Of a DNA stretch of 58,394 nucleotides, positions 49,840-57,948 are shown in pieces. Location: NCBI GenBank assembly GCA_034421015.1, contig DAOUKT010000030.1:1-58394 (forward strand). The letters run 5' to 3'. Position numbers and translations under genes: made by a program. A model generated the notes under the pieces. It did not search any database. It was not told the DNA's origin and saw only the letters and a list, made by a program, of their open reading frames with translations. The DNA comes from DAOUJW01 sp034421015 (GTDB lineage Bacteria; Chloroflexota; Dehalococcoidia; Lucifugimonadales; UBA2985). The number at the start of each line of letters is the position of its first letter. Position 1 is the first letter of the stretch.

Positions 49840-50997
49840 CTATTCAGATGCAGTAGGTGCTTCAATTATATGCAACAGGTCGGTAGATATGTACAGCCTT
49901 GGCCATCTGTTCCCTATATCCTCGACCAGAATGCCGGCTTGGACCAATCTCTCCAGAATCCGGCGAGCTCCCGCAGGTGTTACGCCCAGCAGCCTGGCTG
50001 CATCTGACACAGTCAAGATGGGCATAGCGAAAATCTCCTCCAGAAGCCGCAGGGCATTTGCAGACCCGCGTCGTTCGAGCAGGGCCTGCCGCTGCTGCTC
50101 CTGCAAGTCCCGCACCCGCCTTACGCGGAGCAACGCGTCTCGTGCCTGTTGAGCAACCCCGCTGAGGAAGTAGACTATCCAGGTCTCCCAGTCCCCGGTC
50201 GAGCTTACGTGAAACAGCCGATCATAGTAGACATTCCGGTCACTTTCGAAGTAGGCGCTGAGATACAGCAATGGTGTCGGCAGAACCTGCTTCTCACAAA
50301 GAAACAGAGTTATCAAGAGCCGGCCAACGCGGCCATTGCCATCCAGGTAAGGATGTATTGCCTCAAACTGATAGTGCATCATAGCGCACTTAAATAGAGC
50401 CGGCAGCTCCCCGGGCTCGTTCACAAACTGTTCCCAGTCCAACAGCAGGTCGCGTACCAAGCTCGCAGGTGGCGGCACGTATCGAGCATCTTCAATTGGG
50501 GTACCGGGTGGGCCAATCCACACCTGCTCGTTGCGGAGCTCGCCAGGCTGCCTCTCTCCCCCACGCACACCTCTCATCAGGACCGAATGCACCTGATTTA
50601 TCAGCCGAACTGAGATGGGCAGTTCATCCAGCAGAGACAGGCCGTGGTCCAAGGCCTGCACGTAGTTGGCGACCTCTTCAACATCCCCTCTGGGTCGGCG
50701 CGTTCCCGACGCCTCATACCGGAACAGGTCGGAGATGGATGCCTGGGTTCCTTCAATCCTGGAGGATAGCACGGCCTCGCGCCGCACAAAGGGCCTTATC
50801 AACAAGTGCGGGTTTTGTATCGTCTCGCCGACCCCAGCCAGGTTGGCCACGGCGCTCAATGCCTCATCAAGCGACCGCATAAGCAACATACTGGGTTGAA
50901 TATGCCGCGGCAGGGGAGCGGGCACAAATGCGCGTTGACCTTCTATAGTAGGGACAAGGTTCCCACTGGGACTGTTCTTCAGCTGATCCATGTCCAA
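49840..50997 (-). CDS. Fic-family AMP-transferase with winged helix
   Basis: 385 residues. The active-site motif is HPYLDGNGRVGR (about residue 215), matching HxFx(D/E)GNGRxxR with Tyr in place of Phe. The N-terminal helix carries SSRIEG (78-83), the (S/T)xxxE(G/N) self-inhibition motif of class II Fic proteins. The C-terminal 70 residues hold a winged helix (ILTVSDAARLLGVTPAGARR, LERLVQAGILVEDIGNRWPR), so the protein can bind DNA and very likely its own promoter. It would transfer AMP to a hydroxyl of a target protein or of itself. The promoter carries four copies of a GTATCTTTT motif. Confidence 0.9.
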   Translation of the reverse strand: MDMDQLKNSPSGNLVPTIEGQRAFVPAPLPRHIQPSMLLMRSLDEALSAVANLAGVGETIQNPHLLIRPFVRREAVLSSRIEGTQASISDLFRYEASGTRRPRGDVEEVANYVQALDHGLSLLDELPISVRLINQVHSVLMRGVRGGERQPGELRNEQVWIGPPGTPIEDARYVPPPASLVRDLLLDWEQFVNEPGELPALFKCAMMHYQFEAIHPYLDGNGRVGRLLITLFLCEKQVLPTPLLYLSAYFESDRNVYYDRLFHVSSTGDWETWIVYFLSGVAQQARDALLRVRRVRDLQEQQRQALLERRGSANALRLLEEIFAMPILTVSDAARLLGVTPAGARRILERLVQAGILVEDIGNRWPRLYISTDLLHIIEAPTASE

Positions 50998-51008
50998 TTA
51001 GATACTCC

Positions 51009-51090
51009 AGTATCTTTTTGTACAGGCAAAAGATACTAAACGGCCCAATAGTATCTTTTGCCAATGCCATTGTCAACAAGCGTATCTTTT
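51009..51090 (-). promoter_or_regulatory. fic promoter with four operator half-sites
   Basis: Promoter on the minus strand: TTGACA (51076-51071), 17 nt, TACTAT (51053-51048). AGTATCTTTT occurs at 51009-51018 and 51050-51059, its complement AAAAGATACT at 51028-51037, and CGTATCTTTT at 51081-51090. The first two inverted copies form a 10-bp palindrome in the leader, the third covers the -10 box, and the fourth lies just upstream of the -35 box. The winged helix of the Fic protein is the obvious candidate binder. Confidence 0.82.
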
Positions 51091-51185
51091 TTGACGATAT
51101 AGATATCCATGCCGGTTGCTGCACTACATATTGTGCACATCATTACGCTAGCATCCATATCCCGCCTGTAGCTCCAGTCTCGCCC

Positions 51186-51214
51186 TTGTTACTGAATCCT
51201 CTGCAAGGTAGAAT
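51186..51214 (+). promoter_or_regulatory. promoter of the first MFS gene
   Basis: TTGTTA (51186-51191), 17 nt, TAGAAT (51209-51214). Start near 51221, 50 nt before the GTG. Confidence 0.55.
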
Positions 51215-51270
51215 ACGGCGGGCATCCGACCCATCCCGATTTCACTCTTGCGGAGCGTGAGCAGCGCACT

Positions 51271-52557
51271 GTGACCCCAACGAGAAGGAACAGCGGCATC
51301 TTCTTCGGGTGGTGGCTCCTGGGAGCCGGCACTGTGGTGATGGTCATGCAGGGGGGCCTCTACGCCTACGGGTTCCCCGCTTTCTTCGTGCCGCTGGCCG
51401 CTACCCTGGGCACCAGCCGAGGCGCATTATCCCTGGCATTTTCCTTTACACGCCTGGAGAGCAGCCTCCTGGGCCCCATCGAGGGCTACCTCATAGACCG
51501 GTTTGGTCCCAGAGGGATCATGTACCTCGGGATGGCGCTGCTGGGCCTGAGCTTCATCCTGTTCAGCTTCGTCAGCTCCCTGCTGCAGTTCTACCTGGTG
51601 TTCCCCATAATCGCGCTGGGGGCCAGCCTGTCCGGGTTCCTGCCGGTCATAACCGCCGTCAACAACTGGTTCTCGCGGCGCAGGGGACTGGCCACGGGCA
51701 TCTGCTCAGCCGGTGTCAACGTCGGCGGCGTGCTGGTGGCAATGGTAGCGCTCTCCATTTCCCAGTACGGCTGGCGCTCCACGGCAGTGATTATCGGGAT
51801 AGTCATCTGGCTTCTGGGGTTCCCCCTGGCGGCCATGATGCGGCACAAGCCCTACCCCTACGGCTACCTGCCAGACGGCGACGACCCGGACAGGGGCCGA
51901 GAGTCCTCGCCGGATGGGGGGCAGTCGGACGCGGAGGAGACGCCGGACTTCACCCCGATGCAGGCGCTCAAGACGCCCGCCTTCTGGTTCATCGCCTCCG
52001 CTCACGGCTTCTCTCTCTTCATAGTCGGGTCAGTGTCCATACACCAGATTCCGCTGCTGGTGGACGCCGGCATATCCTTTGAAACGTCGGCAACCATACT
52101 GGCGTTCATGACCCTTGTGGCGATGTTGGGACGGGTCGCCGGCGGCTGGCTGGGGGACATAATGGGCAGAAAGCTGATCCTGGTGGCGTGCTTCCTGCTG
52201 ATGTCCGCGGGGGTTGTGGTGCTGGCGACCGCTCAGACGATCCCCCAGGCGATGCTCTACGCCGTCCTGTACGGCCTGGGATACGGGGCACGCGCGCCGA
52301 TTCTCATTGCCATCCGCGCGGAGTTCTTCGGCCCGCGGAACTTCGCCACCATAATGGGCCTTTCGCAGCCGGTCATGGTCATCGGCTCGTTCTTCGGGCC
52401 GATTGCCGCCGGGTTCGCCTACGACGCGCAGGGCAGCTACCGCATGATCTTCTTCATCATCGCCGTCTTGAACCTGGTTGGAGCGGTACTGGTCTTCTTC
52501 ATCAAGAAGCCGAATCTGCCTCAGCGCCGTGAGATCGCGGACGCCGCTTCCGGCTGA
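51271..52557 (+). CDS. MFS transporter, oxalate/formate or monocarboxylate type
   Basis: 428 residues with twelve spans and the basic loop DRFGPRGIMYLGMALLGLSF between TM2 and TM3. FFGWWLLGAGTVVMVMQGGL at the start and NNWFSRRRGLATGICSAGVN in the middle are typical of the OFA/MCT branch (TIGR00890-like), which moves small carboxylates. A polar loop of about 45 residues (PDGDDPDRGRESSPDGGQSD) separates the halves. GTG start, weak ribosome binding site. A terminator follows. Confidence 0.88.
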   Translation: MTPTRRNSGIFFGWWLLGAGTVVMVMQGGLYAYGFPAFFVPLAATLGTSRGALSLAFSFTRLESSLLGPIEGYLIDRFGPRGIMYLGMALLGLSFILFSFVSSLLQFYLVFPIIALGASLSGFLPVITAVNNWFSRRRGLATGICSAGVNVGGVLVAMVALSISQYGWRSTAVIIGIVIWLLGFPLAAMMRHKPYPYGYLPDGDDPDRGRESSPDGGQSDAEETPDFTPMQALKTPAFWFIASAHGFSLFIVGSVSIHQIPLLVDAGISFETSATILAFMTLVAMLGRVAGGWLGDIMGRKLILVACFLLMSAGVVVLATAQTIPQAMLYAVLYGLGYGARAPILIAIRAEFFGPRNFATIMGLSQPVMVIGSFFGPIAAGFAYDAQGSYRMIFFIIAVLNLVGAVLVFFIKKPNLPQRREIADAASG

Positions 52558-52590
52558 CCCGTCGTCCCGGGATTTCTTCACAAACAAGCA

Positions 52591-52637
52591 GAGGGGAGAA
52601 CCTTTCAGGCTCTCCCCTCCAGAGCTAAAGCTTTTTT
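52591..52637. terminator. terminator between the MFS gene and a small ORF
   Basis: GAGGGGAGA (52591-52599) and TCTCCCCTC (52611-52619) form a 9-bp stem with an 11-nt loop. T6 lies at 52632-52637, 12 nt after the stem, so it is not a textbook terminator on the plus strand. It also lies just after the small minus-strand ORF at 52704-52648 and could serve that transcript. Confidence 0.55.
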
Positions 52638-52647
52638 CCCAGAGGCG

Positions 52648-52704
52648 TTACCGCTTTGGCTTGTCCTTTGGCTCGGGTGCCGCGCATCCGTATGAACTGC
52701 CCAT
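52648..52704 (-). CDS. very small ORF, 18 residues
   Basis: The ORF encodes MGSSYGCAAPEPKDKPKR. GGAAGGAGG lies 9 nt before ATG, one of the strongest ribosome binding sites in the window. The leader contains the inverted repeat GCGCAG / CTGCGC (52730-52746 region). A 9-bp hairpin follows the stop. A strong initiation site, a lone codon stretch and a flanking hairpin suggest a true small gene or a leader peptide, but no similarity is known to me. Confidence 0.4.
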   Translation of the reverse strand: MGSSYGCAAPEPKDKPKR

Positions 52705-52794
52705 TGGCGTAACCCTCCTTCCGTTTCTGCGCAGTTCTGACTGCGCTTCACTTACAGAATAGCAGAAAACGAGGGATTTCTCAAGGGCCGACGG

Positions 52795-53226
52795 TCAATT
52801 TACGGGCAGAGTGTAATCGGCGCTACGGACAAGGCATTCGAGGGTGTCGTTGGCGGGATCGTAGCTGATGTTCCATTGGTTTATCACGTCCCTCCCAAGC
52901 AGTGACGGCAATGCAGCGCCGGACTCGCTTGGGGCAGAGATCAATAGCTCGACCATGTATATCCTGGTGTAAGACTGGTCGTCAAAGGAGAGCAGAGCGG
53001 ACTCGCGGTAATACGTCCATACGCCCCCTATGCCCCTGGATTCCATCGCGCCGCCCAAATCGCTGACGGGTATCCGCGCCCTGCTCGTGTCCCCGGAATG
53101 AAGGCAAGTCCTTTCAGCGCCTGTGTCCACCAGAAAATTCATCCAATGGTCCACTCTCATTTGGGGAATAACAAGCCGACCCCGAATAAATGGCCGGCCG
53201 CGTTCGTCAAACCTGCCGATGATCAC
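52795..53226 (-). CDS. retropepsin-like aspartyl protease
   Basis: 143 residues, the size of a single-lobe aspartyl protease that must dimerise. FLVDTGAERTCL (32-43) is the DTGA catalytic motif, and LPSLLGRDVINQWNISYD near the end the I/L-L-G-R-D motif of the family. Bacterial retropepsins are poorly known. Overlaps the preceding small gene by 4 nt (ATGA), so the two are co-translated and likely work together. Confidence 0.8.
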   Translation of the reverse strand: MIIGRFDERGRPFIRGRLVIPQMRVDHWMNFLVDTGAERTCLHSGDTSRARIPVSDLGGAMESRGIGGVWTYYRESALLSFDDQSYTRIYMVELLISAPSESGAALPSLLGRDVINQWNISYDPANDTLECLVRSADYTLPVN

Positions 53227-53540
53227 AATATGAGGACGGGAGGGGATGTATCCAGGAACTCAACTGCGATTTCCGAGCATCGATAGCCCTGGCTCTCGAC
53301 TTCCTCCAGCACACTATCCATTGAGTCGCCCACAGCCAGGACTCCCTCTTTGCCCATTGCAACCCATCTGTCCGGATAACTCTCCATCAGGGAGGCCCAC
53401 TCGGCCTGCAGGCGCTCTGCTATCTTCGCGTATTCTCTTATCCCATCCACCAGCGCCTGGGCGCCTCCCAAGCCCTCGATAACGGCCATGACATAGGTCT
53501 TGTCCCTCAGGTCTTGTGCGCCATCCACCGTCTCAGACAT
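53223..53540 (-). CDS. small DUF5678-like protein paired with the protease
   Basis: 105 residues. The core YPDRWVAMGKEGVLAVGDSM, then LEEVESQGYRCSEIAVEFLD, matches the pattern of short DUF5678-type proteins (WVAv...GevvahG.sl.evl), which occur next to bacterial retropepsins. The N-terminal 55 residues are helical. Possible substrate, chaperone or inhibitor of the protease; this is inferred from co-translation only. Confidence 0.6.
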   Translation of the reverse strand: MSETVDGAQDLRDKTYVMAVIEGLGGAQALVDGIREYAKIAERLQAEWASLMESYPDRWVAMGKEGVLAVGDSMDSVLEEVESQGYRCSEIAVEFLDTSPPVLIL

Positions 53541-53664
53541 CGTATTCCTCGCTGCGATGTGTTAGCTGATTGACCAAACTCGTGCGCCCTCGAACGCCAA
53601 TCCGCATCAACAATCTAGCAGAGTCGATTCACCTCAGTCCACTGGCGCTGCACCACACGACAAC

Positions 53665-54921
53665 CTAGTCGGCCGGGAGCGGGCGGACCTGCAGGCGCGG
53701 CGCCCTGCTCCAGATACCCAGGAACACTACGACCAGAAGCGCCATGACGAGGGCCGCAGACCTGAACATATTGTCGATGCCCCACAGCGTCTCGACCACG
53801 CTGCTCCCCATAGATCCTGCGAGAAGGCCGAAGACCAGTATGGCATTGGTCACTCCTATGAGAGTGCCGTAGCCGTATATCCTGCCCAGGTCCGTTGTGA
53901 TGGCCAGGGAGGACGGCATGGCGGCGCTTTCGCCCAGTCCCAGGACCAGGAACAGGACCAGAAGCACGGCTACATTAGGAGACAGGGGAATGGCCGCGGT
54001 TGCCGCCGCCAGGACCACGCCGCTCGCGGCAACCATGTAATGCCGTGGCACGCGGTCTGCCATACGCCCGAAGAACGGCTGGAACACGCTGGACAGAACG
54101 GCGCGGGAGCCCACCACCAGGCCCACCATTGTGGCGCTGGCCAGCAGCACGTCGTTCATGAAGATGGCAATGAAGGTCATCACCGCTCCAATGCCCAGGC
54201 CGAAGGTGAAGTTGAAAGCGAACAGCGCCAGTACCCTGTAGTCTCGGAGCATGGCGCTCACCGGCAGAATCGCCGCCGCCTGCTCATCCTTGCGTTGCGT
54301 AGAGCTCGCACTGGGCATCACCACAGCTACCAGCAGCAGCGCAAAGACAGCGGCGCCGGCCAGGGTCAGGAAGGTGGCGTCCACGCCCACGGTGTCCTTG
54401 AGGTAGCCCCCTATCAACGGGCCGATGCCAAACCCCGACGTGAAGGACACCATGAACATCCCCATGTACCTCCCTTCCTGGCCCCGCGGCGACAGCTCGC
54501 CAACGGTCGCAAGGGCGGACGTGAACATGCAGGCCCCGCCAATGCCCATGACCATTCGCAGTCCGGCCACCGCCTGGAAGGAGTCGGCCAGGGCCAGCCC
54601 GCTTCCGACGAAGACGTAGATTGCCAGGCCAGTCACGATGAACGGGCGGCGACCCCATCGATCGCCCAGCCTGCCCATGACAGGCGTCAGCGGCGTCTGT
54701 GTTATGGCAAAGCCCGAAAAGGCCAGGCCCAGCCATATTCCCGACGCGCCCAGATCCCTGGCGAATACGGGCAGTATAGGCACCACCATGCCGAATCCGG
54801 CCGCGATTACGAACATCGCGAACCACAAAACGCCGAAAGCCCGCCACTGGCGGGCCGTCATGGGGGCCACAGTCGCTGTTTCCATCTTTTGGGCGGATGT
54901 TACCACTTGGGCAACAAGCAT
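53665..54921 (-). CDS. MFS drug-efflux type transporter
   Basis: 418 residues, twelve spans, with GRLGDRWGRRPFIVTGLAIY (motif A, loop 2-3) and the TetA/Bcr-like N-terminus FGMVVPILPVFARDLGASGI. Most likely a proton-driven exporter of small lipophilic compounds. ATG at 54921 is taken because GAAGG lies 5 nt upstream; ATG at 54885 is also possible. No regulator is adjacent. Confidence 0.88.
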   Translation of the reverse strand: MLVAQVVTSAQKMETATVAPMTARQWRAFGVLWFAMFVIAAGFGMVVPILPVFARDLGASGIWLGLAFSGFAITQTPLTPVMGRLGDRWGRRPFIVTGLAIYVFVGSGLALADSFQAVAGLRMVMGIGGACMFTSALATVGELSPRGQEGRYMGMFMVSFTSGFGIGPLIGGYLKDTVGVDATFLTLAGAAVFALLLVAVVMPSASSTQRKDEQAAAILPVSAMLRDYRVLALFAFNFTFGLGIGAVMTFIAIFMNDVLLASATMVGLVVGSRAVLSSVFQPFFGRMADRVPRHYMVAASGVVLAAATAAIPLSPNVAVLLVLFLVLGLGESAAMPSSLAITTDLGRIYGYGTLIGVTNAILVFGLLAGSMGSSVVETLWGIDNMFRSAALVMALLVVVFLGIWSRAPRLQVRPLPAD

Positions 54922-54988
54922 ACAACCTTCACGCCCGCGGAGACCTTTGCGCAACTATGGCGTTGTCCCCAAAAGAAGCGTTCCATCT

Positions 54989-55097
54989 GTCATTCTGAGC
55001 GCAGCTTTGCGGAGCGAAGAATCCAAAGCCTCTGCCCGCAAAGCTGTGAAGCCTTGTACGAAACGCCTTGGATTCTTCGCCTTCGGCTCAGAATGAC
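54989..55097. repeat. 109-bp element with perfect terminal inverted repeats
   Basis: GTCATTCTGAGC (54989-55000) is repeated inverted at 55086-55097, and inside it GAAGAATCCAA (55016-55026) pairs with TTGGATTCTTC (55068-55078). The nested palindrome looks like a MITE or two facing copies of a shorter repeat. A related CATTTCGAGCGCAGCGAGAAATC copy is at 26797. No gene in 54922-55184. Confidence 0.85.
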
Positions 55098-55184
55098 ATT
55101 CAACGGAGTCACCGTGCAGGTCCCACCGGAATGGTCGGGAGGCACGCGCCCACTGAGGCTATTAAACTGTCCGCCCGCGCAGGC

Positions 55185-55259
55185 TTGACATCAACTGGCA
55201 CGCGAAGTAGTTTAGGGCCATCACCACAGGGGGCAGAGGCCCCGGAACGGAGGGTGGCT
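55185..55259 (+). promoter_or_regulatory. promoter and leader of the first MaoC gene
   Basis: TTGACA (55185-55190), 17 nt, TAGTTT (55208-55213). The 46-nt leader contains a hairpin GGGGC-AGAG-GCCCC and GGAGG 8 nt before ATG. Almost the same 75 bp stands before the second gene (56556-56630). Confidence 0.65.
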
Positions 55260-56348
55260 ATGGCAACCGAGTACACCTGGGAGGACCTGGAAAACGCAGT
55301 CGGTCAGGACTTCTCCGATGGAGAGATACGCTGGGCTGTTGAACCCGTGGAGTGGACGTCCATCCGTCGCTACTGCGAGGCAATAGAGTCGGACTTTCCG
55401 CTCTTCCATAGCGTCGAAGAGGCAAAGAGGCATGGCTACGAGGGCATTATCTGTCCCGCCAGCCACATCCAGAATCACACGGGAGCGGGCCTCTGGCGGC
55501 CCGGCGACCCCACGCGCTGGCCCGTGTCGGAGCGCAACTATACGTCCAGCGGCGTGCCCCAAGGCGGGAGCAGGCCCTTGCCGTCTCCCAAGACCTCCGC
55601 AGGCTTCGCCACCGACCGGGAGGTCGAGTACCTCAAGCCGGTCTACGTGGGCGATCACCTGGGCTCAAGGGGCAGGAAGCTCATTTCCGTGAACGTGCGT
55701 GAGACGAGCGTGGGCTACGGCTCGTTCACCATCACCGAGAGCGAGTGGGTGAACCAGAAGGGCGAGGTTGTGGCCCTGTCCCGCAGCGGCGGCTACCAGT
55801 ACAACCCCCACCCGGAGGGCTACTCGCCCGACCTGCCAGGCGGCGGCAGCGTCCGTCCCGCCGAGGAGCGGCCCCCCTTCGAGGCGCCCGAGGCCAGGGC
55901 GAGCTACGTGGACTGGGGCAAGCAGCGCCACTACGAGGACGTGGAGGTCGGCGACCTCATTGAGCCGGTCACGTTCAACATCACCGTTCAGCGCCTGGTC
56001 TACGAGGCGGGCGCCAACCGCGACTTCAACGCCATCCACCACAACGACGAGATCGCCCGGGCCGGCCGCGCGCCCGCGATGTACGCCAACAACGGCTTCA
56101 TCCAGGGCATGTGGGAGCGAGCGTACCGCGAGTTCTTCGGGGTGGACGGCTGGATCCAGAAGGTCGGCCCCTTCCGAATGCGCATCTTCAACGTGGTTGG
56201 CGAGCCGTCGGTTGTGCGGGGCAAGGTAACCAGGAAGTGGCAGGAGGACGGCAAGAACTACGTTGAACTGGAGATGTGGAGCGAGACGCCCAAGGGCACC
56301 AGCGTAGGCCCCGGGCCCGTGGTGGGCACCCTGCCGTCAAAGGGGTAG
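55260..56348 (+). CDS. double-hotdog MaoC-like dehydratase/hydratase, copy 1
   Basis: 362 residues with two hotdog halves. The N-terminal half (FSDGEIRWAVEPVEWTSIRR to about 190) is the substrate-side hotdog; TDREVEYLKPVYVGDHLGSR is its central strand. The C-terminal half holds the hydratase motif in YEAGANRDFNAIHHNDEIAR, with the catalytic Asp/His of MaoC proteins. It should hydrate or dehydrate an enoyl-CoA or dehydrate a 3-hydroxyacyl thioester. ATG at 55260 follows GGAGG. Its paralogue lies 282 bp downstream with a duplicated promoter. Confidence 0.85.
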   Translation: MATEYTWEDLENAVGQDFSDGEIRWAVEPVEWTSIRRYCEAIESDFPLFHSVEEAKRHGYEGIICPASHIQNHTGAGLWRPGDPTRWPVSERNYTSSGVPQGGSRPLPSPKTSAGFATDREVEYLKPVYVGDHLGSRGRKLISVNVRETSVGYGSFTITESEWVNQKGEVVALSRSGGYQYNPHPEGYSPDLPGGGSVRPAEERPPFEAPEARASYVDWGKQRHYEDVEVGDLIEPVTFNITVQRLVYEAGANRDFNAIHHNDEIARAGRAPAMYANNGFIQGMWERAYREFFGVDGWIQKVGPFRMRIFNVVGEPSVVRGKVTRKWQEDGKNYVELEMWSETPKGTSVGPGPVVGTLPSKG

Positions 56349-56393
56349 TCACAGCCAGGTATCCTCTACAGGCGTCGGTTATTGCGCGCGACG

Positions 56394-56487
56394 CCGCTCA
56401 TGCTGAGCTTGTCGAAGTAGATGAGCGGTGTCAGCCATGCCTAGAATCTTCCCGCTCAAATGGTTCGACTAGCTCACCATGAGCGGG
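56394..56487. repeat. two palindromic repeats between the MaoC copies
   Basis: CCGCTCAT (56394-56401) and ATGAGCGG (56421-56428) enclose GCTGAGCTTGTCGAAGTAG, the inverse of the core at 20194-20212. CCCGCTCA (56451-56458) and TGAGCGGG (56480-56487) bound a second copy. No gene lies in 56349-56555. Confidence 0.8.
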
Positions 56488-56555
56488 AAGGGAGTTGCGC
56501 TCCAACCGACGTTGGCGTTACCAACCCGAAATGGATTGCCACCTTCCAAGCGGGC

Positions 56556-56630
56556 TTGACATCATCAGGCACGCGAAGTAGTTTAGGGCCATCACCACAG
56601 AGGGCTGAGGCCCCGGAACGGAGGGTGGCT
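56556..56630 (+). promoter_or_regulatory. promoter and leader of the second MaoC gene
   Basis: TTGACA (56556-56561), 17 nt, TAGTTT (56579-56584). The leader hairpin is kept as GGGC-TGAG-GCCC although the sequence has changed. The GGAGG and ATG spacing are identical to copy 1. Confidence 0.65.
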
Positions 56631-57719
56631 ATGGCAACCGAGTACACCTGGGAGGACCTGGAAAACGCAGTCGGTCAGGACTTCTCCGACGGAGAGGTAC
56701 GGTGGGCTGTTGAACCGATTGAGTGGACGTCCGTCCGTCGCTACTGCGAGGCGATAGAGTCGGACTTTCCGCTCTTCCATAGCGCCGATGAGGCAAAGAA
56801 GCATGGCTACGAGGGCATAATCTGCCCCGCCAGCCACATTCAGAACCACACGGGACAGGGCCTCTGGCGGCCCGGCGACCCCACGCGCTGGCCCGTGTCC
56901 GAGCGCAACTTCGTGGCCAGCAACGCCGCACAGGGCGGTGGCAGGCCATGGCCCGCCCCCAAGACCACGGCGGGCTTCGCCACCGACCGGGAGGTGGAGT
57001 ACCTCAAGCCGGTCCACGTGGGCGACCACCTGGGCGCGAGGGGCAGGAAGCTCATCTCCGTAGTCGTGCGCGAGACCAGCGTGGGCCACGGCGCTTTCAC
57101 CGTCTCCGAGACCGAGTGGGTGAACCAGAAGGGCGAGGTTGTGGCCCTGTCCCGCAGCGGCGGCTACCAGTACAACCCCCATCCCGATGGCTACGCCCCC
57201 AGCCTGCCCGGCGGCGGCAGCGTCCGCCCGGCCGAGGAGCGGCCTCCATTCGAGGCGCCGGAGGCCCGGGCGAGCTACGTGGACTGGAGCAAGCAGCGCC
57301 ACTATGAGGACGTGGAGGTCGGCGACCTCACCGAGCCCGTGACCTTCCACTTGACGGTCCAGCGCCTGGTCTACGAGGCGGGCGGCAACCGGGACTTTGC
57401 GCCCATCCACCACAACGACGAGATCGCCTGGGCCGGCCGCGCGCCCGCGATGTACGCCAACAACGGCTTCATACAAGGCATGTGGGAGCGGGCGTACCGC
57501 GAGTTCTTCGGCGCGGACGGATGGATTCAGAAGGTCGGCCCCTTCAGGATGCGCATCTTCAACGTGGTTGGCGAGCCGTCGGTGGTTCGGGGCAAGGTGG
57601 CGAAGAAGTGGCAGGAGGGCGGCAAGAACTACGTGGAGCTGGAGATGTGGACCGAGACGCCCAAGGGCACCAGCGTAGGCCCCGGGCCCGTGGTGGGCAC
57701 CCTGCCGTCACGGGGGTAG
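56631..57719 (+). CDS. double-hotdog MaoC-like dehydratase/hydratase, copy 2
   Basis: Same length (362 residues) and architecture as copy 1. Differences cluster at residues about 93-107 (NFVASNAAQGGGRPWPAP against NYTSSGVPQGGSRPLPSP) and in the active-site neighbourhood, where copy 2 has GGNRDFAPIHHNDEIAWAG against GANRDFNAIHHNDEIARAG. The latter change sits beside the catalytic residues and may shift substrate choice. Duplicated together with its promoter, so both are expected to be expressed. Confidence 0.85.
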   Translation: MATEYTWEDLENAVGQDFSDGEVRWAVEPIEWTSVRRYCEAIESDFPLFHSADEAKKHGYEGIICPASHIQNHTGQGLWRPGDPTRWPVSERNFVASNAAQGGGRPWPAPKTTAGFATDREVEYLKPVHVGDHLGARGRKLISVVVRETSVGHGAFTVSETEWVNQKGEVVALSRSGGYQYNPHPDGYAPSLPGGGSVRPAEERPPFEAPEARASYVDWSKQRHYEDVEVGDLTEPVTFHLTVQRLVYEAGGNRDFAPIHHNDEIAWAGRAPAMYANNGFIQGMWERAYREFFGADGWIQKVGPFRMRIFNVVGEPSVVRGKVAKKWQEGGKNYVELEMWTETPKGTSVGPGPVVGTLPSRG

Positions 57720-57771
57720 GGAACGTACAGATCCCGGAGTCTTGCACAGCATATATGCTTTGACGTGAGGA

Positions 57772-57885
57772 TTGACAGCCTCAAGGAAAGGTGTAAATAT
57801 TAGAGTGCAGGCTGGGCTAACAGCCCGCAGTCTAATGCGTGGGCCAGTGGGATTCCCCGAAACATGGGAGTCCTTCCTGGCCCAC
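57772..57885 (+). ncRNA. candidate structured RNA with two hairpins
   Basis: No ORF fits here. A TTGACA (57772-57777) with a weak -10 (TAAATA, 57794-57799) precedes two stable hairpins. P1: TTAGAGTGC (57800-57808) with GCAGTCTAA (57827-57835), enclosing GGGCT / AGCCC (57814-57826). P2: GTGGGCCAG (57839-57847) with CTGGCCCAC (57877-57885), enclosing an 8-bp inner stem GGATTCCC / GGGAGTCC and an 8-nt loop CGAAACAT. It could be a small RNA, a leader of the next gene, or a folded recombination site. It matches no RNA family I can name. Confidence 0.45.
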
Positions 57886-57948
57886 AATATTTCTATCTGT
57901 TAGTGTGCTAGTTAATGATTGTGTCTTTGGGACTCAAAAGAGCTCACT

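Noticed and set aside
57839..57885. A tRNA gene
   Set aside because: The stems are 9 and 8 bp in one rod; there is no cloverleaf, anticodon arm or T-loop.
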